Notes: generated by a model from the letters alone, not told the origin. A stretch of DNA of 17,815 nt from an uncultured Eubacteriales bacterium (GCA_900549865.1 URPU01000048.1:1-17815); one strand, 5' to 3'; positions 1 through 7,231 are shown, numbered from the stretch's first letter. Numbers and translations are program-made.

Positions 1-19
1 AGAACGCAGCGAAGCTTTC

Positions 20-112
20 TCGAAAAAGCGGCAAAGCCACTTTTTCGACAGTCTTCGCGAGTGCTTCCCGAAAAGGAAGCACCCGCAACTTTTTTCCCCG
101 TAATCCGATTTC
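20..112 (+). terminator. Two tandem stem-loops at the left edge, second one terminator-like
   Basis: The first stem-loop pairs TCGAAAAAG (20-28) with CTTTTTCGA (40-48), with a small inner GGC-AAA-GCC helix. The second pairs GTGCTTCC (61-68) with GGAAGCAC (75-82), and a run of Ts follows from about position 91. On the + strand the second hairpin plus T-run fits a rho-independent terminator of a gene left of the window. The spacing to the T-run (about 8 nt) is longer than usual, so a dispersed repeat with two hairpins is the alternative. Confidence 0.45.
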
Positions 113-118
113 CGCCGC

Positions 119-862
119 TCAGACGCCGCGCCCCGCCGCGCCGAACGGCCCGCGCATAGACGGCCCCGCAGCAAAGCTGTCAACGTCGCGCTTCATGTAC
201 GTCACAAGCGCCAGCGGCGTTCCGATGTATTTCGCATCCCGCTCGTCCGCCATGAACTCGGCAAGGATATCGCTTCGCCCCGTCGTGTATACCACGGGTA
301 TGCCCGACATGTCCGACGCTGCGCGCACTGCGTCATACCCGCGGCGCAGGTCGTCGGCGCTGGCGAAGGTCATGAGGTTGGAGTTGTTGACAAAGCCAGT
401 GACGGTCTGGCGGGCGAAGCCCTCCATGTCCGCTTTCAGCTTCAGAATTTTCTCCGGCGTTTCCGACATGGGCCTGAACACGTTCACAATGTCGTATACC
501 TCAAGCTGACCGGGGGCGAGCTGTGCGAAGTCCTGATGATACCGCGCCAGTGAAAGCGCCCCTGCCGGGTCGCCGCCGACGTCGAATATCACAAGATCCC
601 AGTCCTGCGCGAAGGCGGAGCCGACCGCCGCGGGCATGTTCGTCTGCGTCACGCCCTGCCCGGCGAAGGTGGGGGAGACGAGGTTTATCCTGCCCTCCTC
701 CAGCAGCTTCACGTTGTCCGACATCCGGAAATAGTCGTTTATGCGGTCAAGGTCTATCACCTGCGTCTTTTTCCCCTCTTCGGACGCCTTAAGCGCCATG
801 TTCAGCGCAATCTCCGTCTTGCCGGAGCCGTAGTTGCCTATGAGTATTATCACTTTTTTCAT
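119..862 (-). CDS. P-loop ATPase of the MinD/ParA-like (SIMIBI) type, function unknown
   Basis: The 247-residue protein begins KKVIILIGNYGSGKTEIAL, which gives a Walker A motif at residues 9-16 (GNYGSGKT) at the very N-terminus. A Walker B-like VIFDVGGD lies at about 91-98 and a FVNNSN segment at 157-162 sits where these folds recognise the base. No membrane segment is seen. A longer open frame exists upstream, but this ATG at 862 is chosen because AGAGG precedes it at a proper distance and because the P-loop then falls where the family has it. It is transcribed alone, divergently from the leader RNA at 1034, from a strong promoter with a palindrome over the -35. Known relatives are nucleotide-dependent switches or CobQ/MinD-type ATPases. 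The substrate or partner cannot be told from sequence. Confidence 0.8.
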   Translation of the reverse strand: MKKVIILIGNYGSGKTEIALNMALKASEEGKKTQVIDLDRINDYFRMSDNVKLLEEGRINLVSPTFAGQGVTQTNMPAAVGSAFAQDWDLVIFDVGGDPAGALSLARYHQDFAQLAPGQLEVYDIVNVFRPMSETPEKILKLKADMEGFARQTVTGFVNNSNLMTFASADDLRRGYDAVRAASDMSGIPVVYTTGRSDILAEFMADERDAKYIGTPLALVTYMKRDVDSFAAGPSMRGPFGAAGRGV

Positions 863-917
863 GCTGTGCGCCTCTTTCCTTCCGCGCCGTCCGTTCCCGG
901 CGGCCGCGCTTTTCTTT

Positions 918-946
918 ATTATAGCGACGGCGGCGGAATAATTCAA
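918..946 (-). promoter_or_regulatory. Promoter of the P-loop ATPase gene
   Basis: Reading the minus strand, TTGAAT (946-941) and a perfect TATAAT (923-918) are separated by exactly 17 bp. Transcription would start near 911 and give a leader of about 50 nt before the ATG at 862. Confidence 0.7.
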
Positions 947-957
947 TATTCCGCCGC
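930..957. promoter_or_regulatory. Perfect palindromic operator candidate over the -35
   Basis: Arms GCGGCGGAATA (930-940) and TATTCCGCCGC (947-957) are exact reverse complements, with a 6-nt centre that is the -35 hexamer of the ATPase promoter. A symmetric site of this size over a -35 is what a dimeric repressor would use. No cognate repressor is identified; the XRE protein at 1336 is the nearest candidate, by proximity only. Confidence 0.5.
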
Positions 958-1009
958 GCATAAGCATCATATACACTGAAAATTTCTGCCGGAGTGTACA
1001 GCAGGTATA

Positions 1010-1039
1010 TAGACTTTTCCATGCACCCTGTGGTATATT
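1010..1039 (+). promoter_or_regulatory. Possible promoter of the leader RNA / XRE-FHA operon
   Basis: TAGACT (1010-1015) and TATATT (1034-1039) are 18 bp apart. The -35 matches only four of six positions. It is supported mainly by position: it would start transcription just before the structured leader and terminator at 1113-1289. Confidence 0.35.
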
Positions 1040-1110
1040 AAGCATGCAAGGGATGCACCAGGCATCCCGGAAACAGATTCAGGAGAAGAAAACCGTCATG
1101 TATCTTTTCA

Positions 1111-1180
1111 CCGTGCGCAAAAACGAATACGCGGCGCAGCTATCCGGGCGAAAGCCTATGGATGGCCGATTGCCGCGCTC
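1111..1180 (+). ncRNA. Structured leader RNA, candidate riboswitch (weakly c-di-GMP-I-like)
   Basis: Nested pairings are visible: GTGCGCAA (1113-1120) with TTGCCGCGC (1170-1178, one bulged C), ATCC (1142-1145) with GGAT (1160-1163), and a GGC-GAAA-GCC tetraloop hairpin (1147-1156). An alternative outer helix pairs CGCGGC (1130-1135) with GCCGCG (1172-1177). The order GCAAA ... GGCGCAGC ... GGATGGCCGATTGCC recalls the GEMM-I core (GCAAAcc ... CGCAAAGCC ... AUAGCCgggUUGCC), but the first GAAA hairpin of that class is absent. It lies upstream of a terminator and a regulator gene, as a transcription-attenuating riboswitch would. The family assignment is a guess; the structure itself is better supported. 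Confidence 0.35.
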
Positions 1181-1249
1181 ATATAAGGTGAAAAGCATAA
1201 ACGGACGATGTAGGTCGGCACAATGCTGACAATATCTGCATGTAATTAT

Positions 1250-1289
1250 GCCCGCTTGCCCTTGTATGAGGCAGGCGGGCTTTCGTTTT
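1250..1289 (+). terminator. Rho-independent terminator in the leader of the XRE-FHA operon
   Basis: GCCCGCTTGCC (1250-1260) pairs perfectly with GGCAGGCGGGC? in the reverse sense: the right arm GGCAGGCGGGC (1270-1280) complements it apart from a single slipped position, over a 9-nt loop. TTTCGTTTT follows. It lies about 70 nt after the candidate aptamer and 47 nt before the XRE start, so it probably acts as an attenuator. A smaller hairpin GTCGGCA/TGCTGAC (1214-1230) precedes it. Confidence 0.75.
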
Positions 1290-1335
1290 AAATTAAATTT
1301 CAAATCAAATAAAACATGAAATGAGGTAGGAAAAT

Positions 1336-1569
1336 GTGAAAGCACTCCAGGCCATAGACATGGCCGCAACGGGCAGAAATATCTCGCGCCTGCGCAAGAA
1401 AAGCGGAATAACCGTCAGGCAGTTACAGGCGCTGATGGGCTTTGCAACGCCGCAGGCCGTGTACCGCTGGCAGCGGGGCGAAACTCTGCCCAGTCTGGAC
1501 AATATGATAATGCTCTCCGGGATACTTGATGTCAAGATCGACGACATCATTGTCTGCACGGAGCTTTAA
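1336..1569 (+). CDS. Small XRE-family helix-turn-helix regulator
   Basis: The 77-residue protein is a single XRE/Cro-type HTH domain with the pattern NISRLRKKSGITVRQLQ (residues 16-32), then the recognition-helix region TPQAVYRWQRGETLPSLDN (38-56) and a short C-terminal tail. That pattern (Q-x-VYRWQRGETLPS-x-DN) is typical of DNA-binding XRE domains. GTG at 1336 is the start because GAGG at 1323-1326 lies about 9 nt upstream; an ATG two bases before is in another frame and stops at once. There is no effector domain. It is followed after 36 nt by an FHA protein, probably in one operon, and is preceded by a structured leader with a terminator. Target unknown; autoregulation is plausible. Confidence 0.85.
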   Translation: MKALQAIDMAATGRNISRLRKKSGITVRQLQALMGFATPQAVYRWQRGETLPSLDNMIMLSGILDVKIDDIIVCTEL

Positions 1570-1605
1570 TAATCAATATTCAATAATAAAGGGAGAAAAT
1601 TTATT

Positions 1606-2070
1606 ATGAGAACAGTAACCATCTATCTTGACAAGAATGAGAAGCAGACCACCAAGGAAAAGGCGTGGACGGTCGTCACTAAGGTCTATAACGACGCCGG
1701 GAACCTCCAGCGCACGGGCTACACCCTCGGCGAGGCACAGCTCCGTGCCGCCGCACCCGCCGCGGGCGGCACGGAGGGGCTGACCCTCAAGGACGGCGAC
1801 ACCGGAGAGAAGCGCAGCTTTAATAAGAACATCGTAAAGCTCGGCCGCGACTCGGCCTGTGATTTCGTGCTGGACCTCAAATCTGACAAAAAGAAGATAG
1901 ACAAGGTGCACGCCACCTTTGAGCGCCGCGAAGGGAAGTGGTACGTTATCGACAATTCAAAGACCGGCGTCTGGGTCAACGGCCAGCGTATCTCCTCCGG
2001 CGCGCCGCATGGGCTTGCCCCCGGCGATGAGATAGACCTTGCGCAGAGGAAAAAGTATATATTCGGCTGA
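1606..2070 (+). CDS. FHA-domain protein
   Basis: The 154-residue cytoplasmic protein has a lysine-rich N-terminal segment (1-30), a linker with an Ala/Gly stretch (47-56) and a C-terminal forkhead-associated domain (about 74-150). Landmarks are KLGRDSACDF (78-87), KVHATF (100-105), NSKTGVWVNGQRI (117-129) and LAPGDEIDL (137-145). FHA domains bind phosphothreonine peptides. The canonical SRxH is DKVH here, so the usual phosphate-contacting Ser is replaced while the GR Arg and NG Asn remain. No Ser/Thr kinase lies nearby. The ATG at 1606 has GGGAG about 10 nt upstream. It sits 36 nt after the XRE gene and is followed by a bidirectional terminator. Confidence 0.87.
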   Translation: MRTVTIYLDKNEKQTTKEKAWTVVTKVYNDAGNLQRTGYTLGEAQLRAAAPAAGGTEGLTLKDGDTGEKRSFNKNIVKLGRDSACDFVLDLKSDKKKIDKVHATFERREGKWYVIDNSKTGVWVNGQRISSGAPHGLAPGDEIDLAQRKKYIFG

Positions 2071-2075
2071 AAACC

Positions 2076-2119
2076 AAGCTCCCCCGGAAGCGTTATACAT
2101 ACGCCGCCGGGGGAGCTTT
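2076..2119. terminator. Bidirectional terminator between FHA and YoaK-type genes
   Basis: AAGCTCCCCCGG (2076-2087) and CCGGGGGAGCTT (2107-2118) form a perfect 12-bp stem over a 19-nt loop between convergent genes. T-rich tails are short on both sides (TTTA on +, TTGGTTTT on -). Confidence 0.75.
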
Positions 2120-2140
2120 ACTGTGTGCACGCGGAAAGCG

Positions 2141-2833
2141 TCAGCCCTCAGGCTGCCGTTCCCCGTGCTTTTCGTGGATGAACATGAAAAGAAAGCTCAC
2201 TGTCAGCAGCGCGCAGGACACCCATATGCCGCGCTCTGCGAGAGTTTCCGTCAGCAGCACGCCCGCGCCCGCGCCAACGGCGAACAGCCCTATAACGCCG
2301 AAGTACGTCAGCGCCTTGAACAGCACCTCGCGGTCGTGCGTGTGGAAGTAGACGCACAGCGCCTCCGTTCCGCTGCGCATGTTCCCGATGCACATCGTGC
2401 TTGCGTAGGCGTGCCCGCGCACCTTGCGGAAGGTCTGCACCTGCATCGCGCATACGAACGACACCAGCGCGTTTGCAAAGGTGTTCACCTCCTGCGGCAG
2501 GAAGCCGACGGCGAACAGCAGCACTATCTCTATCATGATGATAAGCTGCCGCCAGTGCACCTTCTCCATGTATTTATAATGCCTGTGTATGCATTCCGCC
2601 GCGAATATGCCGACCATGAACGCCAGCACCGGGATAAGATAGTGCAGGCACCGCGCCCATTCGCCGCTGAACAGGTATGCGCTGAACAGAACGATGTTGC
2701 CCGTCTGCGCGTTGGCAAATACCTTCCCCCGGCAGAAGTAGGTGTACGCGTCCTGCAACCCGCCGGACAGGATGATGAACGAGGCCGTCAGCAGCGATTC
2801 AGACATCTGCGGATGCAGCTTTGGAAGACGCAT
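2141..2833 (-). CDS. YoaK/DUF1275 family membrane protein
   Basis: The 230-residue hydrophobic protein carries the DUF1275 signature near its N-terminus: GGLQDAYTYFCRGKVFANAQ followed directly by TGNIVLF. About six membrane segments can be drawn, ending in a short basic tail. Biochemical function of the family is not established; it is usually annotated as a YoaK-like transporter or membrane protein. The ATG at 2833 is preferred over in-frame upstream starts that would extend into the preceding gene. It leaves a 5-nt gap after the stop of the MetE-like gene (2839), so translation is probably coupled and transcription shared. The SD (GGGGCTGAT) is modest, which fits coupling. Confidence 0.85.
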   Translation of the reverse strand: MRLPKLHPQMSESLLTASFIILSGGLQDAYTYFCRGKVFANAQTGNIVLFSAYLFSGEWARCLHYLIPVLAFMVGIFAAECIHRHYKYMEKVHWRQLIIMIEIVLLFAVGFLPQEVNTFANALVSFVCAMQVQTFRKVRGHAYASTMCIGNMRSGTEALCVYFHTHDREVLFKALTYFGVIGLFAVGAGAGVLLTETLAERGIWVSCALLTVSFLFMFIHEKHGERQPEG

Positions 2834-2838
2834 TTCTA

Positions 2839-3945
2839 TCAGCCCCAGACTTCCCCGGCGATCTCTTTCACCAGCGCCAGCTTTGCCCACTGCTGCGCCT
2901 CCGTCAGCTTGTTGCCGATCTCGCAGCTTGCAAAGCCGCACTGCGGGCTGAGGCACAAACGCTCAAGCGGCAGGTATTCCGCGGCCTTGTGTATGCGCGC
3001 GATGACGCTTTCCTTGTCCTCCAGCAGCGCGCGCTTCGTCGTTATCAGCCCCAGCACGACCTTCTTGTCTCCGCTCACGGCGGCAAGCGGCTCAAATCCG
3101 CCGCTGCGCGCGTCGTCGAACTCAAGGTAGTACGCGTTCACGTTTTCGCGCGCCAGCAGCGTCTGCGCAACGCCGTCATACGCGCCGGAGCTTGCATAGG
3201 TGCTGTGGAAGTTGCCGCGGCAGACGTGGGTGTTTATAACAAGGTCGTCGGGCTTGCCGGAAATGGCCATGTTGTTCAGCTCAAGGAACTGCTCCTTTAT
3301 CGCATCAAGCCCCTTTTCGTCGGTGTCGAATATCGCGCACGCCATCGGATCGACCAGCATGCCCCAGCTGCAATCGTCGAATTGCAGGTTGCGGCAGCCC
3401 GCCGCGTATACGTCGGCGATGAACTTCTTGTACCCGGCGGCGATATCCTCCGCCAGCTCACGGTCACTCGCGTAGTACTTTCTGGTGTTCTCCAGTGCGA
3501 AGGGCATTATCATCTGCTCTATAAACTGTGCGGGCGCGGGGATGGTGAGCTTTGCCACGGTGTTTTCATCCTCAAGCGCCTTGACGAATTTGAAATGCTC
3601 CACAAACGGGTGCGCGTCGAGAGACACCTTCCCCGTGAGATACGTGTCGTCCAGCATTGCGGCCTCGCCGTGGAAGGGCAGGCCCGTCTTTGTCGGGCTG
3701 TGGCCGACGCCGTTGAAGCCCCACATGAAGTCAAGGTGCCATGTCGCGCGCCTGAACTCGCCGTCGGTTATCACGTGGTAGCCCGCGGCCTTCTGCTTGG
3801 CGACAAGGCCGCGTATGGCCTCATCCTCGGCCGCCTTCAGCGCCGCAGCGTCGATAGCGCCGCTCTGAAAATCCGCGCGCGCCTGCTTGAGTGCGGCAGG
3901 GCGGAGAAAACTGCCGACAAAATCATAACGGAATGGTGTGTTCAT
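2839..3945 (-). CDS. Cobalamin-independent methionine synthase C-terminal-like protein (YxjG/YxjH type)
   Basis: The 368-residue protein matches the short MetE-C family (COG0620): YDFVGSFLRP at the N-terminus, DGEFRR (61-66), and the zinc ligands of MetE, here H240 and C242 (NTHVCRGN), E275 (YLEFDD) and C336 (SPQCGF). Family members act on methylthiol groups, and some transfer methyl groups to homocysteine, but this short form lacks the N-terminal half of true MetE and its methyl donor is uncertain. The start has an AAAGGAG site and a strong promoter. It is the first gene of an operon with the YoaK-like gene. No S-box or T-box leader is visible in the 40-nt leader, unlike yxjG in Bacillus. 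Confidence 0.88.
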   Translation of the reverse strand: MNTPFRYDFVGSFLRPAALKQARADFQSGAIDAAALKAAEDEAIRGLVAKQKAAGYHVITDGEFRRATWHLDFMWGFNGVGHSPTKTGLPFHGEAAMLDDTYLTGKVSLDAHPFVEHFKFVKALEDENTVAKLTIPAPAQFIEQMIMPFALENTRKYYASDRELAEDIAAGYKKFIADVYAAGCRNLQFDDCSWGMLVDPMACAIFDTDEKGLDAIKEQFLELNNMAISGKPDDLVINTHVCRGNFHSTYASSGAYDGVAQTLLARENVNAYYLEFDDARSGGFEPLAAVSGDKKVVLGLITTKRALLEDKESVIARIHKAAEYLPLERLCLSPQCGFASCEIGNKLTEAQQWAKLALVKEIAGEVWG

Positions 3946-3983
3946 GTAAATACGGCTCCTTTGCTGTCAGATTTTTCGCCCCG

Positions 3984-4012
3984 ATTATACGCCGTGCCAC
4001 GCTGCAAGTCAA
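3984..4012 (-). promoter_or_regulatory. Promoter of the metE-like / yoaK-like operon
   Basis: On the minus strand TTGACT (4012-4007) and TATAAT (3989-3984) are separated by exactly 17 bp. Transcription would start near 3977, leaving a short leader of about 30 nt, too short for a SAM riboswitch. Confidence 0.8.
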
Positions 4013-4060
4013 CCGGCTATTCATACAAACATAATAGGAATTTTTATAAGGACAGAATAA

Positions 4061-4093
4061 GGGCACGGCCTGCATTACCCGTTGGCCGTGCCC
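4061..4093 (-). terminator. Terminator after the large two-TM protein gene
   Basis: GGGCACGGCC (4061-4070) and GGCCGTGCCC (4084-4093) form a perfect 10-bp stem with a 13-nt loop. On the minus strand it is followed by TTATTCTGT, which suits termination of the gene ending at 4116. Confidence 0.7.
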
Positions 4094-4115
4094 CAATATT
4101 ATGCTTCCGCACGCC

Positions 4116-6098
4116 TCACGCCGTCTCCGGTGTCAGGGCCTCCGCCGCCTTTACCGGTATCTCCGGCGCGGCCTTTCCGCTGTCGGTCAGCCTCGCCGTG
4201 ACGGTCACGGGCTTTTCTGTCAGCACTATCTTCACCGTGCCAGTGCAGTCGAACTCTATCTCCGTCAGCTTTCCGCCCGACACGGTCAGCTTCAGCGCGC
4301 CGTAGGAATAGTTCACGTCCAGCTTCGCCGCGTCCGGGGATATTATCTGGATGAGCTGTTCCATGTCGCCGCCGTCGAGCGCGGCGGTGTATACGTACTT
4401 CTCGCCGTGCTGCTGTGCGCTTATGCCGCCCTTGAGGCACACGTCGTATGCAAGCCTCGGCAGCTTTGCCGTGTCGGCAAGCTCACTCTCGCCCAGCGCC
4501 ACGCCAAGCCCGCTTTTGCTGACGGCCTTGCTTCCGTCGGTGTATACGGTCAGGCTGCTTTTGCCCACGCTGTATATGCGCCTGCCGTCCACATGCCACA
4601 TTCCAAGCTCCAGCGACGTGTCCGCCACGACGGGGCCGCAGTCCACGCCCAGCGTCAGCGTTCCCGCGGCGCTGTCTCTTCCGCGCAGCTCCGCCCACGC
4701 GGAAAGCACGCGCAGCACGTCGTCCGTTATCTCCTCAAGACTGCCGTCGGCGTCGCCCTTCGCCGCAGCCTCCGCCACGGCGTCGGGGAGGGCGAAGTCT
4801 GCCGAATAGGCAAAGCCGTCTATGCGCGCCGTCACTTCATACGCCTCCGCGCCGTCTCCGGCCATCGTGCCGGACGCCGTGACGCATATGCTCTCCACAT
4901 CCGTGCCGGAAAGCGCCGCTTCTATGCGCGCGTCGGATATACCGGCGCTCTGCCTCATGGCCTCCGGGCACAGCGTGTTCAGCAGCGCCGCGGCCTGCTC
5001 GCCGTCAAGGCTCAGGTTAAGTGCGCCGTCCTCACCGCTGAGTTCGGCGGCTTTGAAATATCCCGTGATGGTGCTCAGCAGTGCGGAGTAGTCGGGGGAG
5101 GTATCACCGATGCTGTACGCCATGCCGTTTTCAAGGATGAGCATACCGTCGGAGTAATAAAGCGGCACGCCGGACACGCATGCATAGGTCACTTTCTTCC
5201 CGCAGCTGCTCTTCACCTGCACCGGCACCCCGGCCGTGATTTTATCCCCGCCGAGGGTCGCGTCCACGGACACCTCCATGCTCAGCTCGTCCGCGTTTGC
5301 AAGCGCCGCTATCGCACGGTACGGGGCAACCTTTTCCGCCACGCGCGGCGCGAGGAACACCGCCGCCGCGGCGACAAGCGCCGCCAGCACGACAATGACC
5401 GCGATAATGGGCCATTTTATCCTCCGCTTGTCCTTCTGCTCTTCCATCTGCTCATGCCGCGCCTTGCCATGGCGCTTCCTTTCCGCCTTTTCGCGCGGCG
5501 GCTTCGCTTCGCCGCTGCGGCCTGCCCGCCGTTTGTTGACGGACACCAGCACTATCACCGCGGCGAGGACGGCGGCAAGGGCAACAAGCCCCCACAGCCG
5601 CCATATGCTTATCACGGACACTGCCGCGATATCCGCCTCGGTTCCGGCGACGTCGAACGTGAGGTAGCTTCCGAACTCGGCCGTGTCGGCCTTTATCCAG
5701 CGCCCATCCTGCATGACGTAGACCTCCAGCCGGCCTATCGACACCTCCGGCGGCAGATGGTGCAGCGTGTGCACAGCCTGCCCGTCGTCGGGGATGGAAA
5801 CATGCCGCTGTTCGATTATGCCGCCGGAGATGGGCGCGGTGATGCGCTCATACCACGGCAGCCTCGCCGTAGAATCATCATAAGCCTGACTAAGCCCGCT
5901 GTCAAGGGGCGTCAGCCCGACGGCGGATTCCTCCGTCGCCGTGCTCGTCACTGCCGCGCCGTCGTCGAAGCCGCCCTCGGCAAAAATGACGGGTCTGTCG
6001 CCGCACTCGCTGCCGGATGCGGCGGCGGACATTTTCAGCTTGTACTCCGCCGTGACGACCGTGTCAAAATGCAGGTCCTCAAGCGCCGTCTTATTCAT
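4116..6098 (-). CDS. Large membrane-anchored protein with two TM segments, probably N-terminally truncated
   Basis: The 660-residue frame is not a recognised family. An N-terminal region (1-160) ends in a beta-rich segment (SYLTFDVAGTEADIAAVSV). TM1 is at about 164-187, then a very basic linker (188-228, many K/R), TM2 at about 229-250, and a long beta-rich C-terminal region (260-660) with repeated strand-like patterns resembling lipoprotein-carrier-type folds (inference). The positive-inside rule puts the linker in the cytoplasm and both the N- and C-terminal regions outside. An outside N-terminal domain without any signal peptide is not expected, so the front is probably missing. The ATG at 6098 overlaps the stop of the exporter fragment (6091-6093), and deleting one base there (6093) would fuse the two frames. 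It may be a chimera or remnant that is still largely open. Confidence 0.6.
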   Translation of the reverse strand: MNKTALEDLHFDTVVTAEYKLKMSAAASGSECGDRPVIFAEGGFDDGAAVTSTATEESAVGLTPLDSGLSQAYDDSTARLPWYERITAPISGGIIEQRHVSIPDDGQAVHTLHHLPPEVSIGRLEVYVMQDGRWIKADTAEFGSYLTFDVAGTEADIAAVSVISIWRLWGLVALAAVLAAVIVLVSVNKRRAGRSGEAKPPREKAERKRHGKARHEQMEEQKDKRRIKWPIIAVIVVLAALVAAAAVFLAPRVAEKVAPYRAIAALANADELSMEVSVDATLGGDKITAGVPVQVKSSCGKKVTYACVSGVPLYYSDGMLILENGMAYSIGDTSPDYSALLSTITGYFKAAELSGEDGALNLSLDGEQAAALLNTLCPEAMRQSAGISDARIEAALSGTDVESICVTASGTMAGDGAEAYEVTARIDGFAYSADFALPDAVAEAAAKGDADGSLEEITDDVLRVLSAWAELRGRDSAAGTLTLGVDCGPVVADTSLELGMWHVDGRRIYSVGKSSLTVYTDGSKAVSKSGLGVALGESELADTAKLPRLAYDVCLKGGISAQQHGEKYVYTAALDGGDMEQLIQIISPDAAKLDVNYSYGALKLTVSGGKLTEIEFDCTGTVKIVLTEKPVTVTARLTDSGKAAPEIPVKAAEALTPETA

Positions 6099-6585
6099 AA
6101 TCTCCCGCCGGAACGACCAGCGCCAGCATGTTCGACGAGGTGAAGTTGTCCGCTATCTGCGATTCGTTCAGCTTCGGCGTCGTCAGTGAGCTGTAGCCGT
6201 AGGCGTAAGGGCACTTGTTGGAGAAGTGCAGCCCCAGCAGCGCGACAGCGATGAACACCAGCGGCACGACATGCCGCGTCGCGTAGTCTATTTTGCCGAC
6301 AAAGGAGATCTTCGGGATGAAATCCCTGTGCCGCGTCTTTTCTATCAGCGGCCCGAACAGCACCAGCAGCCCCAGCATGAGGATAAACACGCTCAGCAGG
6401 GCGTACAGTATGGCCTTTATGAGGCATATGCCCATGTCCGGGCCGACCTTGAACTGCATGAACAGCATCGCCGCAAGCCCGCCGACTGTTGTCAGCGAGC
6501 TTGCGCTTATCTCCGGGATGGACTTTGCAAGCGCCGCGATGGCTGCCTCCCGTATGGGCAGCGTCTCATGCTGCTCCTTATTATA
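6091..6585 (-). pseudogene. Internal fragment of an MMPL/RND-superfamily exporter
   Basis: The open frame encodes about 165 residues matching the middle of MMPL exporters: an amphipathic start (PIREAAIAALAKSIPEI), then SSLTTVGGLAAMLFM, a hydrophobic stretch ending LVLFGPLIEKTRHRDFIPKI, another membrane segment and the start of the second periplasmic loop (NMLALVVPAGDYE). In full proteins (about 700 residues or more) SSLTTVxGF lies in the membrane region of the first half. Here TM1-3 are missing before about 6585, where the TetR gene starts on the other strand, and everything after the second loop is missing. The stop (6091-6093) follows one apparent extra base. No start codon or RBS suits it. 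I call it a non-functional remnant. Confidence 0.75.
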
Positions 6586-6623
6586 TATGTGTATATGAAA
6601 CCGCCGGCAAGGGGGGCAGCACA

Positions 6624-7225
6624 GTGGAAAGAAAGCCGAACGCCGCATCCGACCAGACCAAGCACGCGCTGGCCGAGGCGCTTAAAACTCTCATGGCTCA
6701 GAAGCCGTTTGATAAGATAACCATCCGCGACATATCCGAGCTTGCCGGGATCCGCCGTCAGAACTTCTATTATCATTTTGAGGACGTGTACGACCTCATG
6801 CGCTGGATGTTTTAAGAGGAGGCCATTTCTCTTCTGCGCCGCCATGAGGGAACGCTGCTGTGGCAGGACGGGTTCCAGCAGCTTTTCCAGTATCTTGACG
6901 AAAACAGGGCCATCTGCCTGTGCGCGCTGCGCTCCGTCGGGCGCGACTGCCTCAAACGCTTTTTTAAAGCGGATATATACGCCATCATCCACCGCACTGT
7001 CGAGCAGCTTGGTGAAGATATCGGCGTGCTGGATGCGCCCGGCGGCAATGCGGAAGTGGAAATGATGACGCATTCTATATCATTGCCGCGGCCGGGGTCG
7101 TTGAAAGCTGGCTGACGGGCGAGATAGACAAAAACCCGCAGGAGCTTATCGCCTTCATGGATCAGGCCATATGCGACCATATGCGCGGCGCGCAGCTTCG
7201 CATTCAGGAAATGAACAACGGATAA
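6624..7225 (+). pseudogene. TetR-family regulator broken by an in-frame stop and a frameshift
   Basis: A GTG start at 6624 (AGGGGGG upstream) opens a TetR N-terminal HTH: KITIRDISELAGIRRQNFYYH, then DVYDLMRWMF. A TAA follows at 6813-6815. The same frame continues without a break as EEAISLLRRHEGTLLWQDGF ... CLCALRSVGRD ... EVEMMTH, the usual TetR C-terminal ligand domain. At about 7073-7076 one base is missing: reading on in the next frame gives YIIAAAGVVESWLTGEIDK ... QLRIQEMNNG and stops at 7223-7225. Restoring one T and one sense codon would give a normal regulator of about 200 residues. The divergent partner is the exporter fragment, a typical TetR/efflux pairing, so both halves have decayed. 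The isolated HTH of 63 residues could still be made. Confidence 0.85.
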
Positions 7226-7231
7226 TAAACG

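Noticed and set aside
1098..1229. Small ORF (43 codons) inside the leader
   Set aside because: The RBS is too far (about 12 nt), the peptide has no pattern, and the segment makes a nested RNA structure instead. A leader peptide cannot be excluded.
3946..4060. SAM (S-box) riboswitch upstream of the methionine synthase-like gene
   Set aside because: The promoter at 3984-4012 leaves only about 30 nt of leader, and no S-box core or terminator is seen.
4101..6143. 680-residue plus-strand frame over the two-TM protein gene, and the related 494-residue frame at 2821-4305
   Set aside because: Arg/Ala/His-rich composition and no motifs; both are shadows of minus-strand genes.
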